From Ophiothrix spiculata (lineage: Eukaryota > Echinodermata > Ophiuroidea > Amphilepidida > Ophiotrichidae), in the NCBI GenBank assembly GCA_000969725.1, contig JXSR01S018709.1: a DNA stretch of 21,951 nt; one strand, written 5' to 3'. The position numbers and the translations under genes were made by a program. The stretch's first letter is position 1. Every line of letters starts with the position of its first letter. The notes below the pieces were generated by a model. That model worked only from the letters and a program-made list of their open reading frames with translations. It was not told where the DNA came from and made no database searches. Positions 1 through 10,409 of the stretch are shown piece by piece.

Positions 1-602
1 AAATATTGACCCCAAATTTGACATCAAAAACTATTACCATCATTTTACACTAGCCATTTGAAAAATCTACCTCAATTTTCATTTCTCATATTTTGAGAAG
101 TGTAATAAAGCATCACCACAATGCCTAGTGGAATCGATAGACGATCAGTTTATTTTTCATATTGCGTAGAGTACAAAGCTGCTGTGCCGATTTTAACTGT
201 TTTACCAACTTAGACACATGTATTATCCTTTTGGATAAAATTGGTTTGACTTTATTTCTTTTTTTGTCGAGTGGCTATGATTATACGCAAAAGAGCCCTA
301 CCTTGATTTTCTTAAATCATACACAATAAGTTAAAACTTTCTTTCTTATCATCTCAATAAATCAATAAAAAGAAAATAAAGTCAAACCAATTTTATCCAA
401 AAGGATAATTACATTTGTCTATGATGGTAAAACAATATGAAAAACACTGATCATCTATCGATTCCACTAGGCTTTGTGGTGATGCTCTATTACACTGCTG
501 GTACACCCAAAATGTGAGAAATGAAAATTGAGGTAGATTTTTCAAACGGCTAGTGTAAAATGATGGTAATAGTTTTTGATGTCAAATTTGGGGTCAATAT
601 TT
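1..602. mobile_element. Large foldback (palindromic) element
   Basis: The first bases (aaatattgacccc) are the exact reverse complement of the bases ending at 602. The two arms, about 1-270 and 367-602, pair over most of their length with scattered mismatches and small indels, leaving a spacer of about 96 bases. No protein frame is present, so this is a non-autonomous foldback or MITE-type DNA element. The left edge coincides with the window edge, so a target-site duplication cannot be tested; a TA at 602-603 would suit a TA-targeting transposon. It lies where exon E_c of gene copy 0 would be expected. Confidence 0.85.
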
Positions 603-1068
603 AGCTGAGATTCCATATTTTTCATATATGTTAATATCGTTGGATTTTGAGGGCTCTTACTAGGATTTATGGGGGTCAGACTAAGTGTTCACTTATCTTT
701 TGCGAGGTGTTTATAAGCTCTCAAGATGTAAATAAATGACATGAATACATTTGATGATTATAAAGTTACAAAGTTTCTTCAGATATTTTTGAAAACTAGG
801 TCGCATATCATATCACTGATTTTTTATAAAAAATTGATGATTTCTGAATCATTCTTTCATGCTCTTTAAATTAAATAAATGCCTAATTATTGGTATGCGA
901 GACATAATACATTACTGGTGCATCTGCAATAACAATACTTACATGATACTAGTACATTATACTTTAAATTGATTGGTAAGAACTTCGCTCCATTTAGAAT
1001 TCTTTTTAAAGATAGCCATGTGCTGAGATAACATATTCTGGTAACCAATGACAAAATATAGCAGCTTT

Positions 1069-1235
1069 CCAGGAGACCTCCAGGTTACCTCCAGACTCCT
1101 TGATGCCTAATTTGCATATGGAAAACATTCTGGAGGTCTACCAGAACATGACTGATCCAGGGTTTGTGCGATACTCCTGGAGACTACTTAGAATTGCCTA
1201 AAAAGTGTCCAGGAGACTTCCAGGAGGTCTCCTGG
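1069..1235. mobile_element. Small MITE-like element with 13-bp terminal inverted repeats
   Basis: ccaggagacctcc at 1069-1081 is the exact reverse complement of ggaggtctcctgg at 1223-1235. The 167-bp element holds further internal copies of the ccaggag/ctcctgg motif and an internal 'cctaatttgcatatgg' segment. Copies 2 and 3 of the locus keep only reduced, rearranged traces at the same place (about 9960-10030 and 18300-18365), so the element was mobile or unstable after the duplications. No coding capacity. Confidence 0.6.
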
Positions 1236-1662
1236 ATTTTTCGTGTATCCAGTCCACAGCAAAAATCTCATTGTTGATTTCCCTATTCCATGTTTGAGGG
1301 ATTGGGGTTCTTCTACTAATGAAGGAGGGAATTTGTTTTCAAAAAACTTCCGCCCCCCAGGAAATCTAATGTTGTGCGCCCCAAATGTTTGTCAAAAGAA
1401 TTTATTAACTCAATACACTGTCTGTTCTTCCCACATGAAGATATTTTTAATCACTTTACACAGTAATCCAAAACTCTCAACAACTTCTTCATATGTCTTT
1501 GTCTGTTATTCAATTTTCAAAATGTCAATTGATTTGAACCTTGGGGAAATGATTTGATATACTTCAACACAGAAAGCATAAATGTCAGCATTTTAACAAC
1601 ATACAAAATTTGTCATCAAGCACGTCTGTACATAAAACCAAAGCACTGTCAATTTGTGATTC

Positions 1663-1826
1663 TCAAGGTCGGTTGCTTTGACTCCTCGTTATTGTAATTG
1701 CACTTTTCTCCTGATGATAAAACCAGGTCTGATGTATAAATTGTGATCCGTCCTCCTCATTAAATGGCTCAAAGATACAGGTTTTATACTCACTGGAAAT
1801 TCCCAGGATGCCTTGAACTTGTGCCC
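1663..1826 (-). pseudogene. Exon E_f of copy 0, orphaned
   Basis: On the minus strand the frame reads from AQVQGILGISSEYKTC through FEPFNEEDGSQF, WFYHQEKSAIT and QSNRP to a TGA. It is nearly identical to the copy at 10410-10573 and clearly related to 18766-18902. The base before the exon gives TTG where the other two copies have the AG acceptor, and the strong donor of copy 3 is absent. The downstream exon E_c is missing because the foldback element occupies its place. It is therefore a relic exon. I do not recognise the protein family. Confidence 0.55.
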
Positions 1827-1837
1827 CAAATTTTCAA

Positions 1838-3200
1838 AGCGCAAATAAGAACCAAGCATAGCACATATAAACTAAATTAACTCTCAAATACACTTTTCAA
1901 GATTGAAAGAGTATGATAACAACATTTTCTTCCTCATTGAACCTACCATTTTCTTTTTATTCCAGATGTATATTCACGATGTCCCCAGCCCTTCTGTAAT
2001 ACATCTGCAATGAATCATGCTCATAGGGGATTGAAATTACCATGGACAAAATATGCTACAAATTGATAATTGAATCTATAGCAAAACATTTGAGATTCAC
2101 CTACCAAAGAACACCAGTAATCATGCTAATGGATCCAAAATAAATGGTTGAAGCTCAGCCTCGGGGGAGCTCAGCAGCATGGTGTTTTGGGAATACATAT
2201 TTGGATATCCTGTGATGCATTGTGGTCAATTCTCTTCCCACGATGCATTGTAATCTATAAATGTAAGTGAGCGCTTCAAATAAATGGAATACTGCTAATG
2301 AATAGGTGGAACACATGTATAATGATATAAAATTACCACTAAAATGGGTGTATATTGTTTTATACAGATGGAATACAGAAGACTAAACCTGGCTTATGTT
2401 GTATGAATAAAGGGGAATTACCGTTGTATATTGGTCAAATCTTGATTTTTTTGAATTTAAATGTTACTCTTTTTGAACAATTTACTTGCAACTGAACTTG
2501 ATTAGGCAGCGCGCAATAAATGATCTGTCATTCACCTCCCTAATTGCGAAACTTCAAAACATCAAATGATACCTTTCTTTTTTATGAAATGTTAATTTTG
2601 CAACATTTTGATTTAAAGTATGACCGCCAGTCATCAGAGTTGAGTAAATTTCCATGAATATCAAAATAAAGTGACACTGAATTATGCTGCTCAGAACTAT
2701 TGAATAATATTTTTATGTAAATGCTAACCAGAGTCTCTTAAGCTACTCTTCATCTAGAAAATTATGTATCCTATTCAACTATTATGAAATCCCTTATTGT
2801 ATTTTTTCAAATATACAGATGAGTATAGAGCACTTAATACTTCATTGAATAATTGTATGGGTATAAATATTCAAGTATGTGAATGTTTATCTGTTATCAG
2901 CTATATTTCCTAATAAATATTTGGTATAAAGAATATTTTGGTTCAGATACGATCATTTTATCATACCTAAGATTGTGCAACCATTAAAAATACTGGTTCA
3001 AGTTCAAGAAAATGTAGCGTTTTGTAACGTTTTTTGACCATCCAAATAAATACTCATGTATCTATTTAACAAATTCCACCCAAGAAAGATATTTTTTCCA
3101 AAAATTATCATGACAGGAAAGGAGGATTCATAAAACAGAAAAGTGAATAATCATCAACATTATATGAAAAATCCTGCTGTGCCTCGCATTAATACACATT
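1838..3200. other. Single-copy spacer without a convincing gene
   Basis: This stretch is not shared with the other copies. It is AT-rich with no long frame. A good polypyrimidine-AG (ttctttttattccag, ending about 1965) is followed on the plus strand by about 32 open codons with several cysteines, but there is no second copy or donor to support it. At about 2160-2260 there are two occurrences of 'gatgcattgt' in GC-richer sequence. Nothing else stands out. Confidence 0.5.
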
Positions 3201-4369
3201 TTTAATTTTTAGCTTGTAAACCTTTCTCTAAAACATATTTTTAATAGACATATCCATGAAATCTTCCGAGATTTATATTAATATTTAAAAAAACACTTGA
3301 CATTACTCAGAGAAAACCATAATTGAAACAAATATGACGAGGTCTTCCTTACTAGAATTCAAAATCCTGGGAGTTTCATAAGGAAGTGTTATTCAACAAT
3401 AATAATTTTCTTTGAAGCTTTTTATTTCATATCGTATATACATTATTTATAGTTATGATATAATACACTTTATTTCTAGAAATTAGAGACGCGGGCATGT
3501 GGGCATTGATTTCATACTGATGTGTGTACTTAATATTTGTCTGTCTGATATAAAGTTTTCGGTTTATGAAGATGCAAATGATACAAAAACAAAACAAAAA
3601 TATACCCAAAGGCAAAGTGGCTCAATGTAATTGATCATGTTGCATCAAATAACAGATTCAACATTTGATCAGTGTCATTACTTAGTAATACACATTTTTG
3701 TCATTGTTGCAAATTCATTCCATGAAATTGTCAAGGCTTTCCATATTATTTTTTTGTCATTATTTGTTTTAGAGATTTGGAATATTTACCAACATCTATT
3801 TATAAAAGTTGAAATGGCAGCCATTATAACGCTCTACATCTATACTTAACACTTTTGTATTTTTTTCCTCTCACATCTTTGTTATTAAGGAAAGAATCCA
3901 TTATAAGAGCAAGTATAAGATTATCTATTCATTGAATTAAATCCTACCTGATGACGTTTAATTAATTTAATTAAAAAAGATGGGGCAAATGTTTTAGCAA
4001 AGGTATGATAAGTAATTTGTATAGAGACTAGCAGTCAGGCTTGCAGACATTGAAAAATAATGAAATAAATATTTACAGCAAATTATTGCTTGGTTATCTA
4101 TAAAAAGCAAGTTGAGGAGGGATGTTGTTGTCCCAGTTTGAATTTTGCCATTAACAATTCCTTAAACCCCAGAGGCATACCATTACTTGCATGTTTCATG
4201 AGCTTGCATAGTTAAACAGACTAAATAACCAGGCGGTGTTTTTATTTCACGTGTTCAGTGTTTCTGTTCCTAATAAACCACCTTTAGCCTTGAGACGAAA
4301 GTAGAGTGAACATATGAATTTTCTACAGTATGTTTTAGGTTGACAGATAAATGGTGGGAGTTAACGACT
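3200..4369. repeat. Copy 1: region downstream of exon E_c, diverged
   Basis: Landmarks here recur in order at about 8250-9410 and 16530-17755: 'caataa..ttttctttgaagct', 'gtaattgatcatgtt', 'gcttgcagacattgaa' and 'catgagct.gcatagttaaacaga'. This copy is clearly more diverged than the other two are from each other. On the minus strand it lies downstream of the E_c stop, so it would be 3' untranslated region or the spacer before the next gene. No conserved coding frame was found. Confidence 0.65.
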
Positions 4370-4468
4370 CATGGTGTGAATGGTGCCTTTCCGTGTTGGA
4401 ATTAGTGTGTTGTCTCAGAAGCAAGACTCTGTATATTAATCTCAAAGCCGTTGAATTCAACAGGTTAA
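4369..4468 (-). pseudogene. Exon E_c of copy 1
   Basis: This is homologous to the intact exon at 17755-17864. The minus frame keeps PVEFNGFEINIQSLASE but reaches TAA soon after. The intron-exon junction that reads acag in copy 3 has no AG here. The old terminal TGA is still present at 4371-4369. Confidence 0.5.
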
Positions 4469-5213
4469 TTGTGCAAGTATATTGCTCAGAAGATTATACG
4501 TGGTCATTAATAGTTTTATCCTACTAAGGAAACAATATATAAGATGTCAAAGTGTAAAAATCTGACATCCATGATCATATAGAATTTTGAATTTGCATCT
4601 TGAGGATTTTTTAAAACTACGTCATATGTGCTAAAAGCTGTAGGATGTATCACCGATACATTTTACAAAATTAATGACATTTCAGTCATTTTTCAATGTT
4701 CTACGCAACCTATAAAGACAAAAGGGCCTAACTCAGAGCAACAAATCTGCTAAATTATGGATTCTTTGGAACATAATTAATTGGTGCTGGTAACGTTTTT
4801 TTCTGTCCCAAACATGAAATTCAAATGAAAAAGGTAGCATTTTGGAATATACAGCTTGATCCATGGTTAGATGATATCAAATTCCACTTTTGATACCTTT
4901 TTTAAGTCATCTGTTACCTCTGGTTTCCTAGTATTTCAAACTTCCCCTCTGTAAAATGAGTGTGCTATAAATGTATTACTGGTTTTCTGATAACTGTGGA
5001 AAATAACTTAAATTAACATTAAAAATAGCTCTTTATAACTGTACGTTTCTCGGTAAAATAGCAATTCACCAGAACAGTCTAACTTTATCACATAGTTGCT
5101 CAGAAAATGCTTTAGAATATCTAGAAATCCTTTTTTAAATCAAGCAGTTTAACATTATGGAGAAAGCAGACTATTAATATTCAACAGAGAGAAAAACAGC
5201 AACTTGACCGCTC

Positions 5214-5266
5214 TCATTCTAAGAGTTTGCCTGTGGCATCTACTGGTACTTAGCAGAGGTCTCAAG
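5214..5266 (-). pseudogene. Exon E_h of copy 1, frameshifted
   Basis: The copies at 12375-12428 and 21262-21315 read LETSAKYQWMPQAKL and end in TGA. Here TGG has become TAG and one base is missing, so the exon is dead, although its acceptor (gttacag) survives. Confidence 0.45.
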
Positions 5267-5415
5267 CTGTAACTTAATCTAAATTAATGCAAGGATTCAC
5301 CCATGAAACAGAATCTTGAAATCAATTAACTACATTTTCTCTCTTTCTTCTTCATCTACAGAGAGTGACCAGCATCATCAAGTACAGACTTAAGATTTCA
5401 TCATCGCCTGGACAC

Positions 5416-5600
5416 TTGATCAGATATATTGATATCCCTAAGGAGGGCTATTATCTCGTGTGTGCTAGTGGTATGTAAGACATCACATCTTTCACCTAAG
5501 ATAATACTTGAGATGTGTCGACTTTGGCACTCTGTGATGGGAGATATATGCCAGGGAGGTGGGTTAAGATAGTTGTACAAACATGTGATAAGTAGATGCA
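5416..5600 (-). CDS. Exon E_d of copy 1, open
   Basis: This is a 185-nt exon: two bases, then 61 codons. The acceptor is gagttgcag and the donor GTGTCC directly after GATCAA. Readable stretches are ITCLYNYLNPPPWHISP, TECQSRHISSIILGERC and HEIIALLRDINISDQ. If unspliced, the frame ends four codons later with TGA. The middle of the exon is the best-preserved sequence shared by the three copies. The variable codon inside that block is Ile, Val or Leu in the three copies, which is conservative. No known domain is recognised. The antisense strand is also open over the left 113 bases (see findings). Confidence 0.55.
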
Positions 5601-5762
5601 CTGCAACTCAAGATATTCCAAAACATGTTTGGATAGATTGACTGACGAATTTCAGTAGCATATTTTTAACACCATTGAAATATCATTAGGATGCAATTAC
5701 ATTATGTAAAGCAACTTCCATTTTTTATCATGTAAATTACACTAAAATCAATCTGAAAATGT

Positions 5763-6240
5763 GTTTGCAGCACTGTAAAAAATTTCAGAATTGTTTTTTT
5801 TAAATAAAAAGAGGTATCCATTCCATTCTCACTCCATTGTTGCTTTCTCACTCTATTGTTGCTTCTTGACCTTATTATTTGGTTTTCTGCCTTATTGATA
5901 CCTGAGATAAATAATGGTTTATTTATTTATCTCAGTTAATACAAAACATGACCATTACAAGGAGCCTAAAGTATCTTTGATAAACAAAAAATGAATTAAG
6001 TTGCCAATTATATTGATATTGCAAAGACATAGCCTACATAACATAATGATGAACAACAAACAAACAAAAATGTACAGAAAATGTTGATGTTTGTTTGTCT
6101 ATACAAAGGGCTACATCCACATATTACTTAAAGCTTAAAGAACTTTGATTTGCCCATATTTTATATTGCCAGTTTGATTATTTTGTGATTGTTTAATGAA
6201 AGAGCGTGTAGCTAGATAACAAGAAAAGATGCCATAAAGT
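5763..6240. other. Intron-like AT-rich stretch
   Basis: This lies between exons E_d and E_b of copy 1. It contains short near-repeats of 'cattgttgctt' and 'tttatttatctcag'-type sequence and aligns only loosely with 12930-13760. I see no gene. Confidence 0.5.
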
Positions 6241-6565
6241 AGACCAATTACTTGCAGGATTATTTTTGTCCACAATTTGCATGCATATTTCGTTCTTTTA
6301 GATAAATAATTGCTTATAGAAAGCATAACTCGTATTGTATGCATATTTGTTTGCTTTGCATTAACTGCTTAGAGAAGGCAGGCATATATTCTGCATGTAA
6401 ATTTGCTTGTTTTGGTTTGCTTGCAGAAAGCATGACACATATTGTTAAACATATTTCCTTGCTTTGTAAAAGATATTTGCAGAAAGCATGACTCAACATT
6501 TTGCATCAACATATTTTTGCTTTGGATAAACTACCGTACTTGCAGAAAGCTTTATACATTTTGCA
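6240..6565. repeat. Degenerate minisatellite, about 55-bp unit, about 6 copies
   Basis: Successive units carry 'ttgcagaaagcatgac', 'tttgcatgcatat' and 'tttgcttgctttg'. Units vary from about 50 to 60 bp. A related array sits at the same place in copy 2 (13765-14050). Several units contain TGACTCA or TGACACA. A minus-strand frame across it only translates the repeat. Confidence 0.8.
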
Positions 6566-6727
6566 TGCATATTATTAGAATGTTTTGATCAAAATCATTA
6601 GAATTAACATTTACAGGTAATATATGTTGCCCAAATATAGTTAGAAGAATAAAGTATAGTTAGAAGAATAGCTGTAGATGTGATTTCCATAAAAAAAATA
6701 AAATTGAATATTCTACTGATGTTTCAC

Positions 6728-6807
6728 TTCAGTAGCTTTCTCAAAATAATCAAGCGCGGCTTTCTTTTCATTTTGCAGAAGCACCCCTCGTATAACGTCC
6801 TTAGGTG
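6728..6807 (-). CDS. Exon E_b of copy 1, TPR-like, open
   Basis: This is an 80-nt exon on the minus strand with acceptor ttacatttag, two bases, then 26 codons: PKDVIRGVLLQ, NEKKAALDYFEKATE, and a weak donor GTGAAA. The segment fits the second helix of a tetratricopeptide repeat, with the pattern small-D-x-x-x-A-L-x-Y-F-E-K-A and a small residue ahead of it. TPRs mediate protein-protein contacts. The copy at 14190-14272 has a stop and a three-base insertion. The exon is short, so the TPR call rests on about 23 residues. Confidence 0.4.
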
Positions 6808-7068
6808 CTAAATGTAATTATTGAAATCCATATAAACATTTTCCGTGCAATCTACAAATTTGGAATTCTTCCTTATTATTTGCAGATATTATGGATTGCA
6901 CACATGTTCATGTCGGTATTGATTTTTGCCATCTTGTTTTATGTCCAAACATAACGCGTAGTGTTAGATAGAGAGTAGGAAAGTCCGTCGTTGTACCTCA
7001 CCATATTACATGATCCAACATTTAAGGTTACCTTTTCAGCTCTCTGCTAGCCCACAGTCAGTCATAAC

Positions 7069-7125
7069 TTATTCGGTATTTCTTCGATAAGTCGACTGCA
7101 TCAATGCCTTTAGGAAAAGAAGATG
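7069..7125 (-). CDS. Micro-exon E_a of copy 1, open
   Basis: This is a 57-nt exon with acceptor caatgtccag. It has two bases, 18 codons reading SSFPKGIDAVDLSKKYRI, then one base and donor GTTATG. Three other copies (14551-14607, 14937-14993, 15323-15379) have the same length and frame, with the usual donor GTAATG. Most differences among the four are silent in this frame (GCA/GCG, GTC/GTT, ATT/ATA); the one changed residue is R, Q or K. That pattern supports past coding use. Function unknown. Confidence 0.55.
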   Translation of the reverse strand, partial: HLLFLKALMQSTYRRNTE

Positions 7126-7233
7126 CTGGACATTGACATTTGAGTGATGTTATATCTAAGAAGTGCCATCAATTCCCTTGTTTGAACACCTCTACACATA
7201 TTTTATATTTATGCATAATAAACCTTTGTGTAC

Positions 7234-7325
7234 CTAAGTACTAAAGGCACTGGGTACAATATGTATCACTTTAAAAACTAAAACCCCAGGAGAAGCAAAT
7301 CCAATTCTCGCTTTTTTATTTACAT
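7234..7325 (-). pseudogene. Possible exon E_g of copy 1
   Basis: A strong polypyrimidine-AG (ctgctccttttgtgtttag) is followed by two bases and 29 codons, including GFASPGVLVFKVIHIVPSA. A TAG then comes directly before a GTAC donor. The copy at 15498-15589 has the same length and signals, but its differences are mostly replacements. It could be a terminal exon, a decaying exon or chance. Confidence 0.25.
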
Positions 7326-7435
7326 CTAAACACAAAAGGAGCAGAAAATTGTTACAAAATAATAAAAATGTATATTGATCAATTCCCAAGCTGAACGTAA
7401 GAAGCCTTGCATTTATGTATGAAGAGCCATCACAC

Positions 7436-7699
7436 CTGGGCATCACACTCCACAGGTCCTGGGCATGGTTCAGAAAGTGGATGGACGTTAAGGTACTAGA
7501 GGATACCTTTTGGCCATTTCAAACAGCATAATTCATGCTTCTGATGTCTCAGATAACAAACCTTGTGCAAAATAGAAAGCTGAAAGTGTCTTTGTATGAA
7601 ATATCTGTAGGCAGTGTCCATGTCTTATACTCAAGTCTCAGCCATGCGGTCAAATAACTGGCGGCTTGTATTTAGCATGGACTTTTTCCTCACTGTACT
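7436..7699 (-). pseudogene. Exon E_e of copy 1, three stops
   Basis: This is the same 264-nt frame as 15716-15979, with acceptor catatctccag and donor GTGTGA after CAG. It has no indels, but stops at codons 23 (TGA for Cys), 25 (TAA for Leu) and 68 (TAG for Leu). Remaining readable parts include NTSRQLFDRM, FQLSILHKVCYLRHQKHEL and SEPCPGPVECDAQ. The whole exon is conserved in length, so it decayed by point mutation. Family not recognised. Confidence 0.55.
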
Positions 7700-9409
7700 C
7701 TGGAGATATGTGAATGGTACAGCTTGGTATCAGAGACGTCTTGGCTCAAAATTCTGTATCATCACAGAGGAGATCAATTGACCAATTTCTTGAAAATTTT
7801 CAGAATACTCTTTATTTCTTTAAAATTTGACATTTGCTAAATGTTATACTGTCCTGACTTTCAGTAATGCTTGTCATAATCTAACACAACTGGGGTGAAT
7901 ATCGGAATATCAGTGTGTGGAATACATATACATGACACTTTCCGAAATATAAACCAAAATTAAAATGTCACTCTTTGTGGTCTAATGTTTAGCAAAGTAA
8001 ACAAAAACGATAAAGATTCATATAACATTCAATGTTAAGCAAATTAAACACAAAGTGATGAATTTCTCTTGCCTAGCCAGGGTGTTTTCTTAAGAAATTC
8101 AAAAGAATAATCTTATCAAAGATTTAAATAAATGATAAGATTTATCCAAGATTTTCAAACTGTTATTTTATTTACTGATTTTGATCTATGTTATATTATC
8201 TGTGGCTTGTATTTTTACAAATTTTCAAACCAGTAAAATTAATTTGAAAATATTTTCTTGATAAACACTTCCAAGAAATCTTGAGAGATTTATAACACAA
8301 AACACATGCTTAGAGGATGTAAAATAGAAATGCTTTCATAAAAGTAGATTATCCCGAGTAACATCGTAAGTTCAGTGTTATACAACAATATCAATTTTCT
8401 TTGAAGCTGATCAATCAATTGTTTACAGATATACCATCTTTGTAATATGAAAACAAGAATAGGTCTTGTATAAGAATAAACAAAAACACAGATTGAAGGT
8501 TACAGTTACAAGTAATGGACCCTGCATACTTGATTTTTGTTTTCACTGTCCAATCAAGCTTAGTTTGGCCTAGGCTATAGTCAAAGATTGCCAACTTGCA
8601 TTTGCTTATGTGATGCATCACGTATTGCTTTCTATTGAAGGATACAATTGATACCTAGCTATACTAGTATCTAAAAACAAATTACACTCTGGGCAAAGTG
8701 TCTCAATGGCTAAAAATGTAATTGATCATGTTGGATCAAATAGCAGATACAATATTTGATCAACACAGGCTTGGATCAACACCATCACTTAAAATTTTTG
8801 TTATAATCTATTCTATACAAATTGTCACGACTTTCCATGTTTTTCTTTTCATTTTTCATTCCAGATAACATTAACCAATATCCCATTACAACCTAGTAAA
8901 TGACAGCCATTCTATAGCTCTATGTACATTTACTTAACCTTAAAGCATTATCATCACTTCTCACATATTTATCATATAATAGAGATTTGGGAGATAACTC
9001 TGCTGTTTTTTATTATGATATAAATGAAATTCAACCCCTTTATTAAATTGAACCTCAATTCTCATGACATTTCCCTACTTTCATTAATGAAAAAATGGGG
9101 CAAAATTGTTTGTAGTGGTATAAATTGGTCTAGAGACTTGCAGACATTGAACAATAATGACGTGCAGCAATTTATTCCTTGGGCATATAAAGCAAGTAGA
9201 GACAAAGTGATTTTGTTTAAGTTGATATTTTGTCATTTACAATTCCATGAGCTCCACAGGCATACCATTATTTGCATGCTTCATGAGCTCGCATAGTTAA
9301 ACAGACTCAATTACCAGGCAGTGTTTTCATTTCATGTTCAGTAGTTCTGTTCACTGATAAACCCCCTTTAGAGAGATTAGTAGAGTTGGGTATGGTGGGA
9401 GTTAACGAC
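7700..9409. other. Spacer between gene copies 1 and 2
   Basis: This lies upstream of E_e of copy 1 and downstream of E_c of copy 2. It is AT-rich and almost identical to the spacer at 15980-17754. A minus frame at 8415-8621 is open in both members, but the differences are mostly replacements. The plus frame at 9024-9296 is broken in the other copy. No promoter could be located with confidence. Confidence 0.5.
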
Positions 9410-9519
9410 TCTTGGTGTGAATGGTGCCATCTATGCTGGAGTTAGTTCCTGACTATGTGTGGTGTCAGAAGCAAGACTTTGCATATTAATTTTAAAGCTG
9501 TTGAATTAAACAGGTTTGC
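9410..9519 (-). pseudogene. Exon E_c of copy 2, stops
   Basis: The acceptor cttgacag is kept and the length matches the intact exon at 17755-17864. Codon 4 is TAA instead of GAA, a TAG follows near codon 29, and the terminal TGA has become AGA. It is a dead exon. Confidence 0.55.
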
Positions 9520-10025
9520 CTGTCAAGAATATGTCATATCATTCAGAATATGATAGGTGGGCATTAATATTTGTATTAAAATAATGTTATTCCTACTAAG
9601 GAAACAATATAGCTCTCAAGATTTAAATATAAAAATGACATGAATATATTTAATGATTATAAAGTATTTCAGTTTTGCCCCTTGAGATATTTTTGAAAAC
9701 TAGGTCGCATATCATATCACTGTAATCTTTTATAAAAATTGATGATTTCTGAGTCATTCTCTGATGCTCATTATGTTAAAAAAAGGCCTAGGTATTGGTA
9801 CAAGAGATATAAAAAACTATTGGCGCATCTACAATAATGATACTTTAAATTGATTCGTTAGACCTTCACTCTTTAAGTCAAGTCTCTCAATTTTTTTTAA
9901 AGGTAGCCACAGTAGGTGCTGAGATAACATATTCTAGTAACCCTTAACAAAATATAGCGGCCTTCTAGGAACATGATTTTTCACATACAAATTAGGTAAT
10001 AAGAAGACCTCCTGAATGTCTCCTG

Positions 10026-10073
10026 GCGATCCACAACAAAAACTTCATCGTTAATTTCCCTATTCCATGTTCT
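10026..10073 (-). pseudogene. Possible exon E_i of copy 2
   Basis: The minus frame after ccatcccaag reads TWNREINDEVFVVDRQ. Copy 0 (about 1250-1300) reads TWNREINNEIFAVD and copy 3 (about 18375-18420) reads WNRERNNEFFVVD, all in the same frame and with some silent changes. No good donor is visible, so this is only a candidate. Confidence 0.2.
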
Positions 10074-10409
10074 TGGGATGGGTACACTTTTCTAGTTTTT
10101 CAAAAGCTTCCAGCCTCCCCCCCCCCCATGGAAATCTAATGGTGCACCCCGGAAGTTAGTCTAAAGCAATCTACTATCTGTTCTTCCCGGGCTGTTCTTC
10201 CCACATGAGGATATTTTAAACGGTAATCCAAAACTTTCAACAACTTCTTCATATGTCTCTATCGGATATTATGTTATTCAATTTTCAAACTGTCAATTGA
10301 TTTGAACCTTTTGACAAAGAAAGCATAAATGTCAGCATTTTAACAACATACAAAATTTGTCATCAAGCACGTTTGTACATAAAACCAAAGCACTGTCAAT
10401 TTGCGATTC

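Larger units (their letters stand above)
713..1838. repeat. Copy 0 of the tandem locus, partial
   Basis: This stretch aligns with 9605-10575 and about 17945-18910: the same order of landmarks, including the 'gtcgcatatcatatcac' block, the 'tgctgagataacatattc' block, the 'ccctattccat' block and the E_f exon block. Homology to the other copies stops at about 1838, exactly at the exon's acceptor, and on the left it stops near 713. It is the remnant of the leftmost gene copy. Confidence 0.8.
4905..5760. repeat. Copy 1 of the E_d/E_h block
   Basis: This aligns with 12023-12960 and 21015-21781. It includes two exons and their flanks. Bases 5474-5537 are identical in all three copies, and after one variable base so are the next 19, which is far tighter than the surrounding intron. 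Confidence 0.8.
4369..7699 (-). pseudogene. Gene copy 1, decayed, minus strand
   Basis: Recognisable exons run right to left: E_e 7699-7436, possible E_g 7325-7234, E_a 7125-7069, E_b 6807-6728, E_d 5600-5416, E_h 5266-5214 and E_c about 4468-4369. E_f and its surroundings are deleted between about 4560 and 4905. Breaks seen are three in-frame stops in E_e, a one-base shift and stop in E_h, and loss of the acceptor plus an early stop in E_c. E_a, E_b and E_d remain open. The copy is most likely non-functional as a whole. The product is unknown, with a TPR-like segment. Locus boundaries are inferred from the repeat order, not from transcripts. Confidence 0.55.
7060..9410. repeat. Recent duplicate block, left member
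   Basis: This is nearly identical to about 15300-17740, offset 8.26-8.28 kb, with long runs without any difference, for example through 7920-8700 versus 16200-16980. It holds exons E_a, possible E_g and E_e plus upstream DNA. Other parts of the same copies differ much more, so this block was duplicated or converted later. Confidence 0.85.

Noticed and set aside
1966-2064. Plus-strand candidate exon after ttctttttattccag
   Set aside because: Single copy, no donor, and only about 32 open codons; chance is likely in this much sequence.
5362-5474. Plus-strand exon with good acceptor and donor, in three copies
   Set aside because: The strongest conservation lies outside it and inside the overlapping minus exon, and all other supported exons are on the minus strand. 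Kept only as a finding.
6314-6499. Minus frame with an internal amino-acid repeat (also 13724-14008)
   Set aside because: It is only the translation of the 55-bp minisatellite.
6777-6806. Tiny plus-strand exon after ttttgcag
   Set aside because: The AG is lost in the second copy, and the minus-strand TPR-like reading explains the conservation better.
7604-7783. Plus-strand frame MRSNNWRLVF onward, repeated near 15920-16060
   Set aside because: The differences between copies are mostly replacements, and it is largely antisense to exon E_e, which has better splice signals and length conservation.
8415-8621. Minus-strand frame of 68 codons, repeated at 16695-16901
   Set aside because: The block is nearly identical by recent duplication, so openness in both is expected. 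Most differences are replacements, and no clear acceptor-donor pair brackets it.
9024-9296. Plus-strand 90-codon frame
   Set aside because: The duplicate at about 17310-17590 has indels that break the frame; there is no coding pattern.
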